Origin: Floccularia luteovirens
Taxonomy: Eukaryota; Basidiomycota; Agaricomycetes; Agaricales; Squamanitaceae
Length of the DNA stretch: 64,000 nucleotides
Reading direction: 5' to 3'
Assembly (NCBI GenBank): GCA_009739215.1
Contig: VSJF01000010.1
Span: forward strand, 868,001-932,000
Position 1 is the first letter of the stretch. Every line of letters begins with the position of its first letter. The notes under the pieces were generated by a model. That model was not told where the DNA came from. It worked only from the letters and a program-made list of their open reading frames with translations, and did not search any database. Below are positions 13,301 to 25,800 of this stretch, piece after piece. Made by a program: the position numbers and the translations under genes.

Positions 13301-14561
13301 AACATCATTACTCGGCATTGTTAGACAAAAGCGAGTTCCATATAATTAGTGAGTATAACAGTTATAGTAAAGGATAATAAATCATGGTTATCCTCAGCTG
13401 GGCCAAATATGGGGGGGAAATCGACATATATTCGCCAGGTAAGCAAGGAACTACGCTGTGAAATTAAATTTGGCTTGACATAAGTTCATCCATTATAGGT
13501 CGGTGTGATAGCTCTCATGGGGCAAACAGGATGTTTCGTCCCTTGTACAGAGGCTCAGCTACCTATCTTTGATTCAATTCTGTGCAGAGTTGGCGCGGGA
13601 GATAGTCAACTGAAAGGTGTCTCCACATTCATGGCAGAAATGTTGGAAACCGCAACTATCCTTCGGGTGAGCTGTTGCATATAAGACGTGATTTCGAAAT
13701 GGTGGCTCATTGTGTGAAGTCTGCCACTGCAGATTCCTTGATCATAATTGATGAATTGGGACGGGGTGAGTCCTCTTTGAACCAAAGTTTTCCCAAGAGC
13801 TCATTATATGTAAAGGAACTTCAACATATGATGGATTTGGTCTTGCTTGGGCAATATCCGAGTGAGGCCTTTCGCTTGCACAGAGATCATTCCCCCGATT
13901 TACTCATCACACAGACATATTGCATCCAAAATCCACGCGTTTTGCATGTTTGCAACGCATTTCCATGAGCTGACGGCCCTTGACCAACAAATGCCTCACG
14001 TTAAGAACCTACATGTAATTGCGCATGTGACACGTTCAGGAGAGACAAAACAGGACAGAGATATTACCCTTCTCTACAAGGTCGAGCCAGGTGTATCTGA
14101 TCAAAGTTTTGCTATTCATGTTGCTGAGCTCGCAAACTTTCCTGAGAGCGTCGTTAAGGTGAGTGTTTAATTGTTACACATAAGCATTCTAAGTGTAAAG
14201 TCTCAATATCGCATAGCTCGCTAAACGGAAAGCTGACGAATTGGAAGATTTTGGAGAAAGTGCGTAATCTACGTGTATTTTTTGTCGCTGTAAATGATTA
14301 ATCATTCCTCCAGAGGAACATGACAATCCAGAATTTCCTCCAGAGGTAAGCGAGGAAGGTTTAAAAATTATGGAAGAATTCTTGCAAACGTGGTGCTCGC
14401 AAACGACACAAAAAGATGGTGAAGATATCGTTATGGGAGATGCTGCTACAACCGACATGTTACCGGAGGCTCAGTTGGAGGAATTGAAAAGCTGCATTGA
14501 GGCTTTCCGCCCTAAAATTGAACAAAACCAATGGTTAAAATCGGTTATTAATTCTCTTTGA
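10390..14561 (+). CDS. MSH2: DNA mismatch repair protein MSH2
   Basis: MSH2 pairs with MSH6 or MSH3 to bind mismatches in the nucleus. The N-terminal mismatch-binding region reads [21 protein letters not shown] and [20 protein letters not shown]. Connector and lever regions run through many short exons. The ATPase core is intact: P-loop [14 protein letters not shown] near 13400, then [20 protein letters not shown], Walker [13 protein letters not shown] with [15 protein letters not shown] across an intron, then [11 protein letters not shown] and [15 protein letters not shown]. About 950 residues, normal for the family. Two starts are possible. The ATG at 10390 is followed by a 56-nt intron with GTGAGT donor that splices in frame into DQTTDPGF. 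The ATG at 10467 lies inside that intron. One intron, 13261-13324, uses a GC donor. Confidence 0.95.
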
Positions 14562-14772
14562 CGACCCCTGCATTTTAAGAACTCATATGATGTATACTCG
14601 TTACGAACGCATTCATTTAATAAAGAATTTTTAGCGTCCTATGTGGGGGCAGCAGAATTGTTAGGATTGAGAGAATATCCAAACAGCACTCGTCATGTGA
14701 CTAAAGATTTGCTCTTTCCGCCCCGAAAGCTATTTCAAACTTTCTCTTGAGCGTTCGCGAAGCTGCATCCCA

Positions 14773-15718
14773 ATGTTTCGGGTTTGTCTACAACAAGGTA
14801 TGCTCTTATTTAATGTTTGCTGTACTACCACTGAAACTTCAAATACAGCCCGCTCACTCCCATCAACCTCTCGATGCGGGTCTTTCATTCACACTTCAGC
14901 AATTTTGCAAGCCACGAAATCTCGTAACAAGACGCGGTCTCCGAAAAAGTATAACATCGAGAAACAACAGACACTCCGACAAGATGCACAGGCCAATCGT
15001 CCCAGTGTGGTATTGGGTACACGACCAAAAGAAGAAGTGGAGAAATGGAAGAACTGTGACCTTGCCAAACTATTAGTGGACGAGAACGAACTGTACTCCT
15101 CAGCAAGTCCACATGTACAAGAGACGGCGCAACCCATCGGCACTGTTCATATCCCCAAACAAATTGGCTTTGGTGTTGACGAAGCGGAAAAGACAATGCT
15201 GTTCACCAACCTACCCTATCTATCGGCTCAGGCGGGCACAATCATGAGTGCTGGTGAAGAAGGCACACCGTTAGCAATTAATAGATTTACAACGGACCAG
15301 GAACTCGAGCTTCAAAAGGCTAATGCTTTCGCTCGGATTCTCGACTTACGCAATGCAAACGCTGCGGGTATATCATACGAAAATAGAAGACGAATCATCC
15401 TAGCGTTCTCGGGACCTGAAAATCCATTTGACCCAGGACGTGCCGAGGTCCAAGGTGAGTTCAGCCTAATTACCTGTCTGGTGGTCACTCAACGTTTGTT
15501 TCTCAGCTGCTCTTTTGACATATAAAATACGGAATCTGTGGTCACACCTCGTAAAATTCAAAAGGGATGTTGGCAATCGGTTGGGTTTGAGGAAGCTTGT
15601 ACATAAACGAGCCAAGATACTTAGATATCTCAAAGGGGTAAATCGAGATCGTTATGAGGTTCTGTTGGAACGGCTTGCTTTAGAACCAGGTAGTGTAGAA
15701 GGCGAATTGGTTGTTTAA
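14773..15718 (+). CDS. Mitochondrial small ribosomal subunit protein uS15m
   Basis: This protein binds the small-subunit rRNA in mitochondrial ribosomes; the yeast counterpart is Mrps28. The first exon, MFRVCLQQ, joins across a GTATGC...ACAG intron to ARSLPSTSRCGSFIHTSA, a Ser/Arg-rich presequence suited to mitochondrial import. A variable middle region follows. After a second intron comes the S15 core: ALLTYKIRNLWSHLVKFKRD, GLRKLVHKRAKILRYLKG and DRYEVLLERLAL. The order LxxH-KD-GL-KR-YL matches bacterial S15. About 275 residues, much longer than bacterial S15 (about 89), as is usual for fungal mitochondrial forms. It lies 211 bp downstream of MSH2 on the same strand and ends 135 bp from RPN1, with which it converges. 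Confidence 0.88.
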
Positions 15719-15853
15719 ATTATAATTTACACCGATATACACTCCCTACCATGCAGGGTAAACGTAAATCCCGCCGTACAATATGCCATTGGAAAGGTTA
15801 AGGAAAGCGAAAGCTTGGTGTATTTGTGTATCGAAAATAAGAATGTATATGCA

Positions 15854-18800
15854 TTACAACTCCATCTTGTCATCCTTCTCCCAACCTGGGTTCTTTTGCA
15901 GAATCACAAAGCCTTCCAGGACATGTGAAAATGGGATGAACTCTTCTGTTGCCAGTTCAGCTCTTTCTGTTGTGCCAAGCCGTACAGGTGTCTGATGTGT
16001 CTGGAAACCTGAAATTGTTCTCGGTTTGCCTGCTTGTCCAACAACCTCAATAGCCTGAAAAAGATATCAGGATGGGCAAACACAGTCAGTCTAAGATAAG
16101 TAACATACCTGGCCAACTCTAACAGTAACAGGGATATTGTTGAGGTTTTCATCAAGTGTAATCATAAATCGTGGGTACATTGCCGGGGCAAGGAAATAAA
16201 ACATCCAGTGATATTTATCAAGAACAACTACAGTTAATATGTTAGCATTGGTCGAAACATCCGAAGAAAGTTGATACACTTACAGCTTTTAGCATCCGTC
16301 AGAGCGGTGAGAGTTGCTAATAACCCTGCAACAGCTGACCGGTTCATGATACTTCGGTCCATGAAGAAAGGATTCAGCCCAATGGTGCCTTTACCCATGT
16401 GAACCAGTCCTTGCGCTATTCTGACCATAAATAAGCAGTCGGCCTCTTTTTGATAATATCCGGCCAGCTGTCTAAGCATCTGCGCAAGGCGCGCATTATT
16501 TGTACCCGCTCCCACAAGACCCATGGCAAAGATTGCGTTAAGTGCAACCTGGAGGTCATTGTCGTGGCTGTATTTTGATAACGTGTCTAGGATTGGAAGT
16601 TGTGGGTTCGATGCACTAACGAGACCGATGGCTAAAGGGACGGATTTCCTGATGATAGGTTCACCATAATGCATCTGCAGGGATTCGTAAGGAACCATGA
16701 ACTATTTCTGGTGTTAAAGAACTCACTAAGTGGTTGAATTGCCGTAGTGACATTTCCGCTCCAATGTCTTCGCCCATGGCAATAAGAGAAATGGCTATAA
16801 CAGCGAATGCTTGGAAAGAATCATCACGCTTTTCATCTTTGTTTTCTTTTGTATTATCATCCTTGTCGTCCTTATCATCTTTCTTTGATTCCAAAATATG
16901 TTCATCGCAGTGGTGCAACATAGCTTGAATTTTAAGGACGTTTCCGGTACCGGCGAACGAGCAAGCTTCAACAAGTATCTGAGCTGTCTTTGATATAGGA
17001 TGATCGATAGCTTTCAATGTTTCTATTGTTGCATCAGATGCATCTTGAAGGCCTATCGAAGTTGTTTTGCGTTAGAGAAATAGAGAAATAAGAGTGATAG
17101 CTTACCAAGGTATAACAGTCCAAGTCCAAGGGCCATAAACCGCGCCCATTTCTCATCAAGTGACTTGTCCCCTCGATCATATTTCTCCATTAATGTTTGC
17201 AAAATCAAACCTGTAACTTCGCCATGTTCACTTCCGACGAATATAAAGCCAAGAGCGAGTGCTGCAAGACTGGAAATTTCCATCGAAGCGCTATCATCCC
17301 CCACATGAAGTAGCAAGAACGGTAACAGGTCTTCTCTATGTGAACCAGCATATGCAAGGCCGAGTCCCATGATAGCGCTCGTTTTTAGAGGTACAGATTT
17401 GTTTTCGGTATATTCGCCAAGCAACGCGAGTGCGGCATCAGCTTCAGTCCTGACGGATGTGTTTAGAATCCCCGTCGCAAGAAGGGCACCAGCCTATAGG
17501 TGACATGGTCAAACTTATCTAGGAAAAGTAGAATACTTATATGAATACCTTAATATGCTCTTCGGCGGAATATGTGTATTTGTCAACATGACTCAAACCA
17601 ACGTCGGTATCCCACAAAAGACTAAGCCCAAGTGATGCGGCAGCGCTCATCATACCTAACGGTTGCTTAGTGGTTGATATGGCTGTGGGAGTCAAGACAC
17701 AAACCGTGGTCTTTATTTTTGTATATCCAACTGTTTCCTTCCTCAGCTTCTACCATCAGCTTGTCGTTTCCAAATCCGGCATTCACAAACGCGTTTACGA
17801 AAGTTCCTGCAAGGTTTCCTCTTGCAGAGTCGACATTTACAGTCGCACCTGGCCCTATAACACCAAGGACAGTTAGACCTAATTTTAAAATCAGATTCGT
17901 TGAGGATCACTTGTGTTTTCCAGATGAGATTTGTAGACGTCTTCTAAACTCTTAGCTTCCAAAACACCGAGCTCCTTTCCAAACTCGCGGAAATGCGAGC
18001 TGAGGCGTGTGTTGCTCAAGCACTCTAGAAGGTCGTCAGGGAGATCTTCTTGGAAGTCTGCATCTGCATCAGCTTCGCCGTCAGTTGCATCTGGGTGCAA
18101 CCATTCCTGAGGAATTTGGGCTCTTGCAATGTGGAAAGCGAGTTGTCGCTTCATTAATCTGCGAGTTCGTGAGTTACGACAATGGCATATTGAAATGTAA
18201 AGAGCTTACGGATTTCCAGGGGCATTGAAATCATCGCGCACTAGATCAGGGTCTCCCAGCCGAATCGAAATAGCTAAAGCTTCGGGGAATTTGTGGTGTT
18301 GTACATATATATCATGCGCAGTCCTCAAGAACAAGATGTCGTCAGGAGGAGGGAGGAGGTTTACGCATCTGGGCTACTTTAGTTCAAAATCTGAAGATTA
18401 GAATCTAAAACTGACCGAATCATGTATTGGCAGACGCGAACATATGTATTATCGTCAACTAAATCCGTGATTTCGTCTACGATTTCCATTTCTTCCAGAA
18501 GATCCACAGCATCTGGTTCAGCATTGTGACCCAATAGGAACTTTGCACACTGCTTCGCCAGTTTGCGAAGGTCGTCTAGAGTTCCTGGTAGTTTTGTTGC
18601 TTCCTTGTCTTGTTTCGTGGGTTCGCCTGACTTGGCTGGCACAACTTCCTCTTCGCGTACGTTGTACTCTTCACCCAGTTCAGCAGCAAGATGACGCACG
18701 TATTCGTGACCCCAAGAGCCGGGATCAGCCAGAGGAGAATCCGCTGGTCGGAGAGATGCAGAGAGAAGACGATAACGGAGGGTTCCGCGAGGTTGAGTGT

Positions 18801-19369
18801 CAGAGTATGTCATGGCCAGTACCGATAAAATATCTGCGAAAAGACTCTGAAATGACATTTCAAGCCAAAGTAATGTAGTTCAGAAGCTAAGTCAATCACC
18901 TTGTCTTCTGATGGTGCCCATTGCTCATACAACTGCTGTAGATCGGGGTAATGCGGACGAAGGAACTTTAGAGGTTTTGGTACAGAGGTCATAGATGAGG
19001 TTGAGGTTCTAATCAATGTGCGAAGGGTTTCAAGTGCAGGTCGATATAATTCTGTATTTGATTCCTATTTCTGTTTTGAGTAGTGAATCGGAAGGGTAGC
19101 TTGGAAATGCTTACCTTTAATCGTTCAACGAGCATTTCTAGCTCATTTTTTAACTGAAGGTCTTCCTCCGACTGCGAATGCAGTCAATTAAAGTCATCAG
19201 ATAATGTTATGAAAATATGGCTTACTAGCTCTTCCGTTTCGTCATCTTTATCATCTTTCTTGACATCTTCCGGACGTTTAGAGCCTTCAGATTTATCGCC
19301 CTCTGGTTTGTCTTTCTTTTTTGGATCATCTGATTGGACTTTAATTGAAAATTCTACGGGTTTAGTCAT
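15854..19369 (-). CDS. RPN1: 26S proteasome regulatory subunit RPN1 (PSMD2)
   Basis: A base subunit of the 19S particle that docks ubiquitin receptors and the deubiquitinase Ubp6. The N-terminus is acidic and Lys-rich, with two DKDD-type runs. It is followed by [40 protein letters not shown] and [19 protein letters not shown], all typical of RPN1. The central proteasome/cyclosome repeats appear as [19 protein letters not shown] and [20 protein letters not shown] charged DDKDDKDD insert lies near 16860. The C-terminus has [20 protein letters not shown] and [12 protein letters not shown], ending at the TAA at 15854-15856. The ATG at 19369 opens the conserved acidic leader. Length is about 900 residues, the usual size. 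Nine or more short introns interrupt it, and none breaks the frame. Confidence 0.95.
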
Positions 19370-19879
19370 GGTCAACGCAGCGCAAGAAGTCCAGAAACCA
19401 AGAGTCGGTGTACGCAATCTGGTGAACGCGACGCGCGTCCTTGTCGTTTTCTCACACTACTTAAAAAGGTAACGGGAACTAAATAATCAGCCGTGTACTG
19501 CAATTCTATTATCCTTCTAAAGATATGTAGCTCTGTAATACATGACTTTCTATACAAGTTCACAATCATTGGCATGTAATAGCTTCATATTTCTAATTTT
19601 CGACAAGATATACAATTGTCTATGTAATTCTTCCAATAAATTCGCAGAGTCCTGTAAAGCAAACAGCATCAAATAAACGGAAACCTGACAGCCCAAATAA
19701 GCTAGAACGACAATCATTACTTTGTAAGTACTTACCTACTGACGACGGTTCAAGTTTTCCCTTTCCTCAATATAATCCGACCGACAGCAACAGGATAGCC
19801 TGGAATTTGACATCCTGGAGTAATCCAATATCCAACAGTATCACCCTGGTTCCTGTCAAGGAGTTCCTAAAAATTTGGT
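19370..19879. promoter_or_regulatory. Divergent region between RPN1 and the Furry/Mor2 gene
   Basis: About 510 bp that should hold both promoters. A perfect 10-bp palindrome, GACGCGCGTC, lies at 19430-19439, about 60 bp upstream of the RPN1 ATG. No fungal proteasome box (GGTGGCAAA) was found. The part near the Mor2 start has possible splice signals for a leader intron. Confidence 0.4.
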
Positions 19880-22800
19880 ATGAGCCAAAGCTTCCAGATC
19901 ACAATCCCAGGTATGTCCCATTTATCAGGACAAGAAACGTCTAGATACTCATCAGGCTTGCTAGACTTGGTGGACGATGATGCGGGCTCATCTACGACAC
20001 CATTTGGTCGAGGACATGGATTTGGGGGAGGGTTCGGAGGGGCGTTTGGTGGTGGGTTCGGAGGGGTTGCTAGCTCAGGGTTAGATTCACCGGGTGTATC
20101 AATGACAGTTGCAGCAGTCGACCGCGGGGAACGAAGTTTCTTCTCTCATGCTAGAGGTGACTCGTCTGCATCCATAGAGTCTACTGGTTCTGTAAGCACA
20201 CGATACGCAAGCAGCAGGCCTAACGCACCTTTTGCACATTCGTCACAATCTTCCATCACCACGACGAGTACTTACTCTGCTTTCAGTAAAAAGCCCTCAT
20301 TTGCTTCTATTCGCAATGCGTTCAAGAAGGCTAGTGAACCACCACCAGTTCCACAAATTGACCATCAACCATATCCGGTGCTGAAGAATCCATTCAATCG
20401 CTCCACTTCATCCTTAAACCGTGCAACTCCTGCTGGTAATAGCCCACTTATTGGCACCTCCTATACAAGACCTCCAACTCCTGCTGCAAACGATGTGAAG
20501 GCTTGCACGTGGAAACAAGTCCAAAAGTCATGCATATAACAAATCACAGCATTCACATTCAGGCTCAATTTTTCATGCCTCCGATACTGGGAGTGAATAT
20601 GGTTATCCTTTACTTTCGTCACCACCTCCACTATCTCGCGTTCCTACAGCATTTGGTCATTTCGCACGTAGTGAGACGCCACCTACATCAGACCTTGAGG
20701 AAGACAAGGTGGTAATGAATCCCAAGACGCCATCTGACTACGCCCTTCATGCTGTTTTCATTCGATTCGCAACAAGTGCTGAAGCCAAAATCGACAATTT
20801 TTTGCGTCATCCTCTGGTTCGTTTTCTCCTTATAATGCTGTGGGTTGATGTACTCACGACCTTCTAGAATCAAGACCCTCTGCTTCCGACGTTTATGGGA
20901 CCTGGTGTTGATGAAAGTTTTGACGAAACACTTCAGTCACTCGGGATAATTGCTCAGAAGAATGCTAAACCCGTCATAGATTCTGTCATGCGCTGGCGGC
21001 GTAGCCAACCACAGGGAGTTAGTGCAGATATTGTGAAAGCACAAATACCTCCTACATCTACTCCGGGCGGTAATCACCATGCACTTCAAATCACAAGCCT
21101 GTTAAATGAGCGCAAGTCTCTGGCTTCCATCTATATCATGTGTCGTGCTCTCATTTTTGTGCTACAATCAATATCAAAAGACGCTCTTGGGGATGCGTTG
21201 GGCTATAGTCTGGAACAGACGACCTTTGAGCAGTTCAGGAGACCAGATTTAAAAATGCTTGCCCAATCTGTTAACCATGTGACGAATGCTGAATTATATG
21301 CAATTTTACTTGGTCATTTAGCGAATATCCGGTATGAACACTTCTCACATCCTATTTCAATGATTATAATTTCTCGGTCTCAGGTTCGTCAGCATCACGG
21401 ATCGTTTCATTAATGAGTTGGCACCTCTCTCTCAAGGATATGTGATGAAGGATTCCGACATGAAGTATGAAAATCTCTTGCAAGGTTTGAAGTATATTGA
21501 GATCAAGGTACCTACTTTTTTTTCTTTCCAAATATAACTCTCAAACCTACTCTTTAGGTATGGCCACCAGAGGCGTTTGAAGAAGGCGCCGAGTTCATGG
21601 AGTCCCTTTCCAATGCTTTTGCACACGCACATGGTCAACGATTGAAGATAGCATTTGCGGATACATTGATCCGTCTCTTGCATCCAATCGGAAAGGTAAT
21701 ATTGGATTATGCCTGGGCTTTCAACAATTCATAACTGTTTCTATACCAATAGACTGCTCAGGCAGAAACAAACAATCCTCAATGGGCAAAGGCAATTGAA
21801 CTGATATACCCTAAAGCAAAGGAAATGATGTCAAAACCGCGCTACTGGCACGTAGCTTTTCCACTAGTGATTACTAGCCTTTGCGTAGCTCCACAGGCAT
21901 ATTTTCTGAAGTATTGGTTGTCATGTTTTGAAGCAACATTATCGAAACTTAAAGTAATATTATAGCTGTATCGAACGATAAAGTTGCTAAATCCATTCTG
22001 CAGGAGAGAGTATATCGTATCCCAGCAATGAACGGGATACTGAGATTGATATGGACGTATCTCTATCGATGCCAAGAATCACCTTCAACAACTACTACCA
22101 AACTTGAAGGACTACTAAAACATTTCTTTCCACCAAACAAATTGGTGGTCTTCCCTCCAGAGGAACCGATCGACTCCTTTACCTTCATTGTTCATTTCAT
22201 CCTCTCTCGGCATCCTGAATATGGGAGGGAAATATGTCTGGAACTACTGCAGGAAACGACAAATAGTTCTCTTCAGAAGGCAGGGAGCATACCATCACCT
22301 GAAAGGACGACTATTGCACTGCAAGCCATCTTGCTTTCTTTGTCCATCATTGAAAGAGATGCCTCCACACCGGCCTGGCCCTCGATTCATGATTTTACCG
22401 TTTTAGTACCACGGGAAGATTATCCAACCTCATCTACTTATCTTCCACCGACCATCTCCACCAAGCCTGGGATTCAAGACTTCTTAGATAGATGCGGTTC
22501 CATCATTGTCAATATCGCCACCAACTCCAGCAAAGCCATTGGTCACATGTATATGTTCGATGATCAATATTCTCATTCCAGGCTACACTCTCTAGATGAA
22601 ACCAGTAGCTTCATCGTCCGTCGACATCCAGATGGTCAGACTGTCGCTTACCCGATGAGTTGCACCCCTCATATCAATCTGCTACATGCTTGCTTTCAAA
22701 CTTGGCCACGATGCCTCCACTCTTCTATATCTCTTGTCGATGCAGTAGACATGTTACTGCGTGGTGTTATTCATGTAGAGCCATCCTTAGGTGATTCAGC

Positions 22801-25800
22801 CAGCGGTGCACTGAGGAGGTTTGCGGACGACACATCTCAAGTTCCGTCAGTCATCAAAAGGTTTACCAGCTTTTTGTTTGGTCCCAATCGCCCTCCCTTG
22901 GAAACAACGGGTGTGAAGCTGTTAGTGGAATCTTCCAAACTTCTCGACCTTTGGGTGAACATCGTTGACGATTGGGTAACCGGACTTATGAAACTGACTG
23001 CTGAACAACTGGACGAAACCGTGGTATCAATTTGCAATGAGATTGAAGCAGCTGGTTTGTTCCTCATATCTCATGATACGACATCTGTTCGCTCTTCTGG
23101 AGTCAAGGTTTTGCGGATTCTTGGCGTTTTCAACACTTATTTCGCTTCGTATATCACACCTTCCACACCACAAATTCTATACACCACAGGCATCCTCCAC
23201 GGAAAGGAATTAGAACGGTCGTATCTAGACGGCTACGATGATCTACTAGAGACACAGGATATCGTACGGCTTGAACAATGGCGTCAATCTAAGCGAGTGG
23301 ACATCCCCCTACGTATCGCTGATAGTACGAACGAAAAAGATCGCAAATTATGGCGATACGTTTTTCCAACTTTAATGCAGAGCTGTATGGAACATCTTCC
23401 TACGCCGGGATTATTCAGGGAGAGCGTCGCTGCGGCCGTAACTAGATATCACCCAATCATGACCCACCTTGCTGGTCTGAATAGTAAAATTCCGGCAGCT
23501 TTTTCAGCACGCTATGGGGTCGGTTACGAAAAGGATGGCCTGAAGCAAGTCAGAGACAAGAAACCTCTCATTGATCAATGGTACTTATGGGTAAAAGTGC
23601 TCTGTGCGACTGCTGTGCTTCCGGACCAGTCTCGTCCTGCCTTCACACAGGTGGGAAGGGAACATAATCGTGCGCAATCAGAGACTAGCTTCGAACGAGA
23701 GCGATTGTCAACAACCCGCGGGCTATTCAGACACCTCACTCCATTCCTCGACTCTGAGTATACACTCTTTCGTGACGCCGCTGTTCTATGCATCAGTTCA
23801 TTCCCATCCAGTTCATACTCCCATCTTCTGGAAGATCTCAACTTGCTTGCTAGTCGTCAATTTTATGACGACGCTAGATCTAAACCTATTGCCAATGCTA
23901 GTATAGAACAAAACATTACCCTTCTGGGTACCAGACAAATTCACGACGAATTTCAAATCAAAATCTGCAGGCTCAGTTCTACAAATCAGCAGAAGCAGAC
24001 GCCAAGAACGACTCCACTCTGCTGTTGCTAGAATCTATTATCTGACAGCGCCTTTCCTTCAGCGGCAGAGGTCTAGTGGTAAACAAGCAGCTCTTGCCCA
24101 TGTCTTGAAGTTTGTTCGAAACACCCAAGCATTTTTGAGCTCCCCAGAAATGCGAGACAATCATACTTTGCAGCGTTTGCGACGGTATTTTTGCGGCACT
24201 GTTGAACGCCTTTTTGACGGAATGGCAGCTCTGAAAGACTCCGATCGATTCGTACCACCCCATATGCATCTCACCTTGTATCGATTATGCGAGGAGTGGT
24301 GCCAAATCGAACCTCAATCAGATGCAATGAAGAAAAGGCTTCAATTGATGCAGATGACCGCCGTTTCTTCTGGTGGCCAAGGATCTGACGCAAATGACTT
24401 ACTTGCGCGCTTCCAACAGGAAACAGAGATGCTATCACATGCTGCTATTGGGGCACTTTGTTCACTCTGTGTACGTGGTTATTGATACTATGAATTACAT
24501 TTCCAATTAATGGTACCCATAGCAAAAAGCTTTTTTCCCGCCAGACGTTACAGCAACCTCCCCCATTGACCACCAACCTCAAGAATTCATGAAACATCTA
24601 ACACCATCTCATATCTTAGAGCGCCTCAGCGCTATATTGTCTCTCTCACATCTCCCTAGTATTGCTCGAGGAAAGTAAGTGATTTGTGGCTTGTTCATCT
24701 CGTTGCATTTATTGATGACTTACATAGGAAAGCATTAAGATCACTTCTCGCTTTCAATGTAAAGAATGTAGAACTAATGAAGCAAGCCCTATTCAAGGCT
24801 ATTGTGACAGATGACCTTAATACGAGTAATATGCGATTCTTGGAAGTCATTGCAGATATCATTTGCAAAGAAAGCCATGGTTTTACCTTTCCACAGGTCG
24901 TCTGCCTTGGACTTTCAAATCTGCCTCATCCTTCAACAACCATCCGTTTTCATGCCTTCAACATTCTGGAAGCCATTCATCAACAATCATCTGGTTTATT
25001 GACAATGTCCAACTTTGAGTCTATCATTGGAAGCTTGGCAATTGGGACCTACATTCATGGGCATCGCCTGATTTCCGACTTCCTCGCTGGAGAACATCCA
25101 GAACAAGCGACAAGCATACTGTCTCAAATTGCAAACTGGCTTCCCAATCTACCAAAGGAGACCTCGAAGAATAATGTAGTCCTCCTGCTTTTGCAAAGTT
25201 TGGAGTTCTGGATACCTAATATTAACCTCATGACAGAGGATCGATCTGGACTATCGCGCGAAGGCGTTTCCTCTCTATACCACCTAATGACCTTATCCTT
25301 CCATCACGGACAGAGCCATGCTGAACAAATCCTTGTCATGTGGACGAAGTTGGTTGACCATCCTCACGAGTCAAATGGTCACGCTACTGTTAGATTCCTA
25401 ATAGAACAGTCCGACAAAGTTGGCAGTCCAATATTTATAAGCTGTGCTGCAAATATTGTTGCTTGTCTATGTCACACACATATCGGGCGTCAAGTCTTCG
25501 AGGATCTTTGTTCTGTCATCGAACCAGCGCGTATGCTACCAGCTATCGATCATAAGCTCAACTTTCCAGCTGCTGACGACATTGAGCTTTGGGACGAGCT
25601 TAATGCGTTATTCTCAGAGAAGCCGCGACTCAATCTTAGTTCTGCACAGTTTGCTTGGCTTTTCCTCGCAGACGTTGCGCTACAACGATATTGGGAGATG
25701 AAAGAGCAACTACCGGTTCTTCTCCATGCTTTATTCACCCATCTGGACCACCGAAGTCTCTTTGTACGCAATCGAGCTCGAACAATGCTTTTTCAATTAC

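Noticed and set aside
13741..13850. Possible break of MSH2 after Walker B, where one frame reads GRGESSLNQ
   Set aside because: A GTGAGT intron removes this part and restores [18 protein letters not shown].
20495..20549. Apparent frameshift in the Furry/Mor2 gene
   Set aside because: A 55-nt intron with GTGAAG donor and CACAG acceptor restores the frame from PTPAAND to HSHSGSIF.
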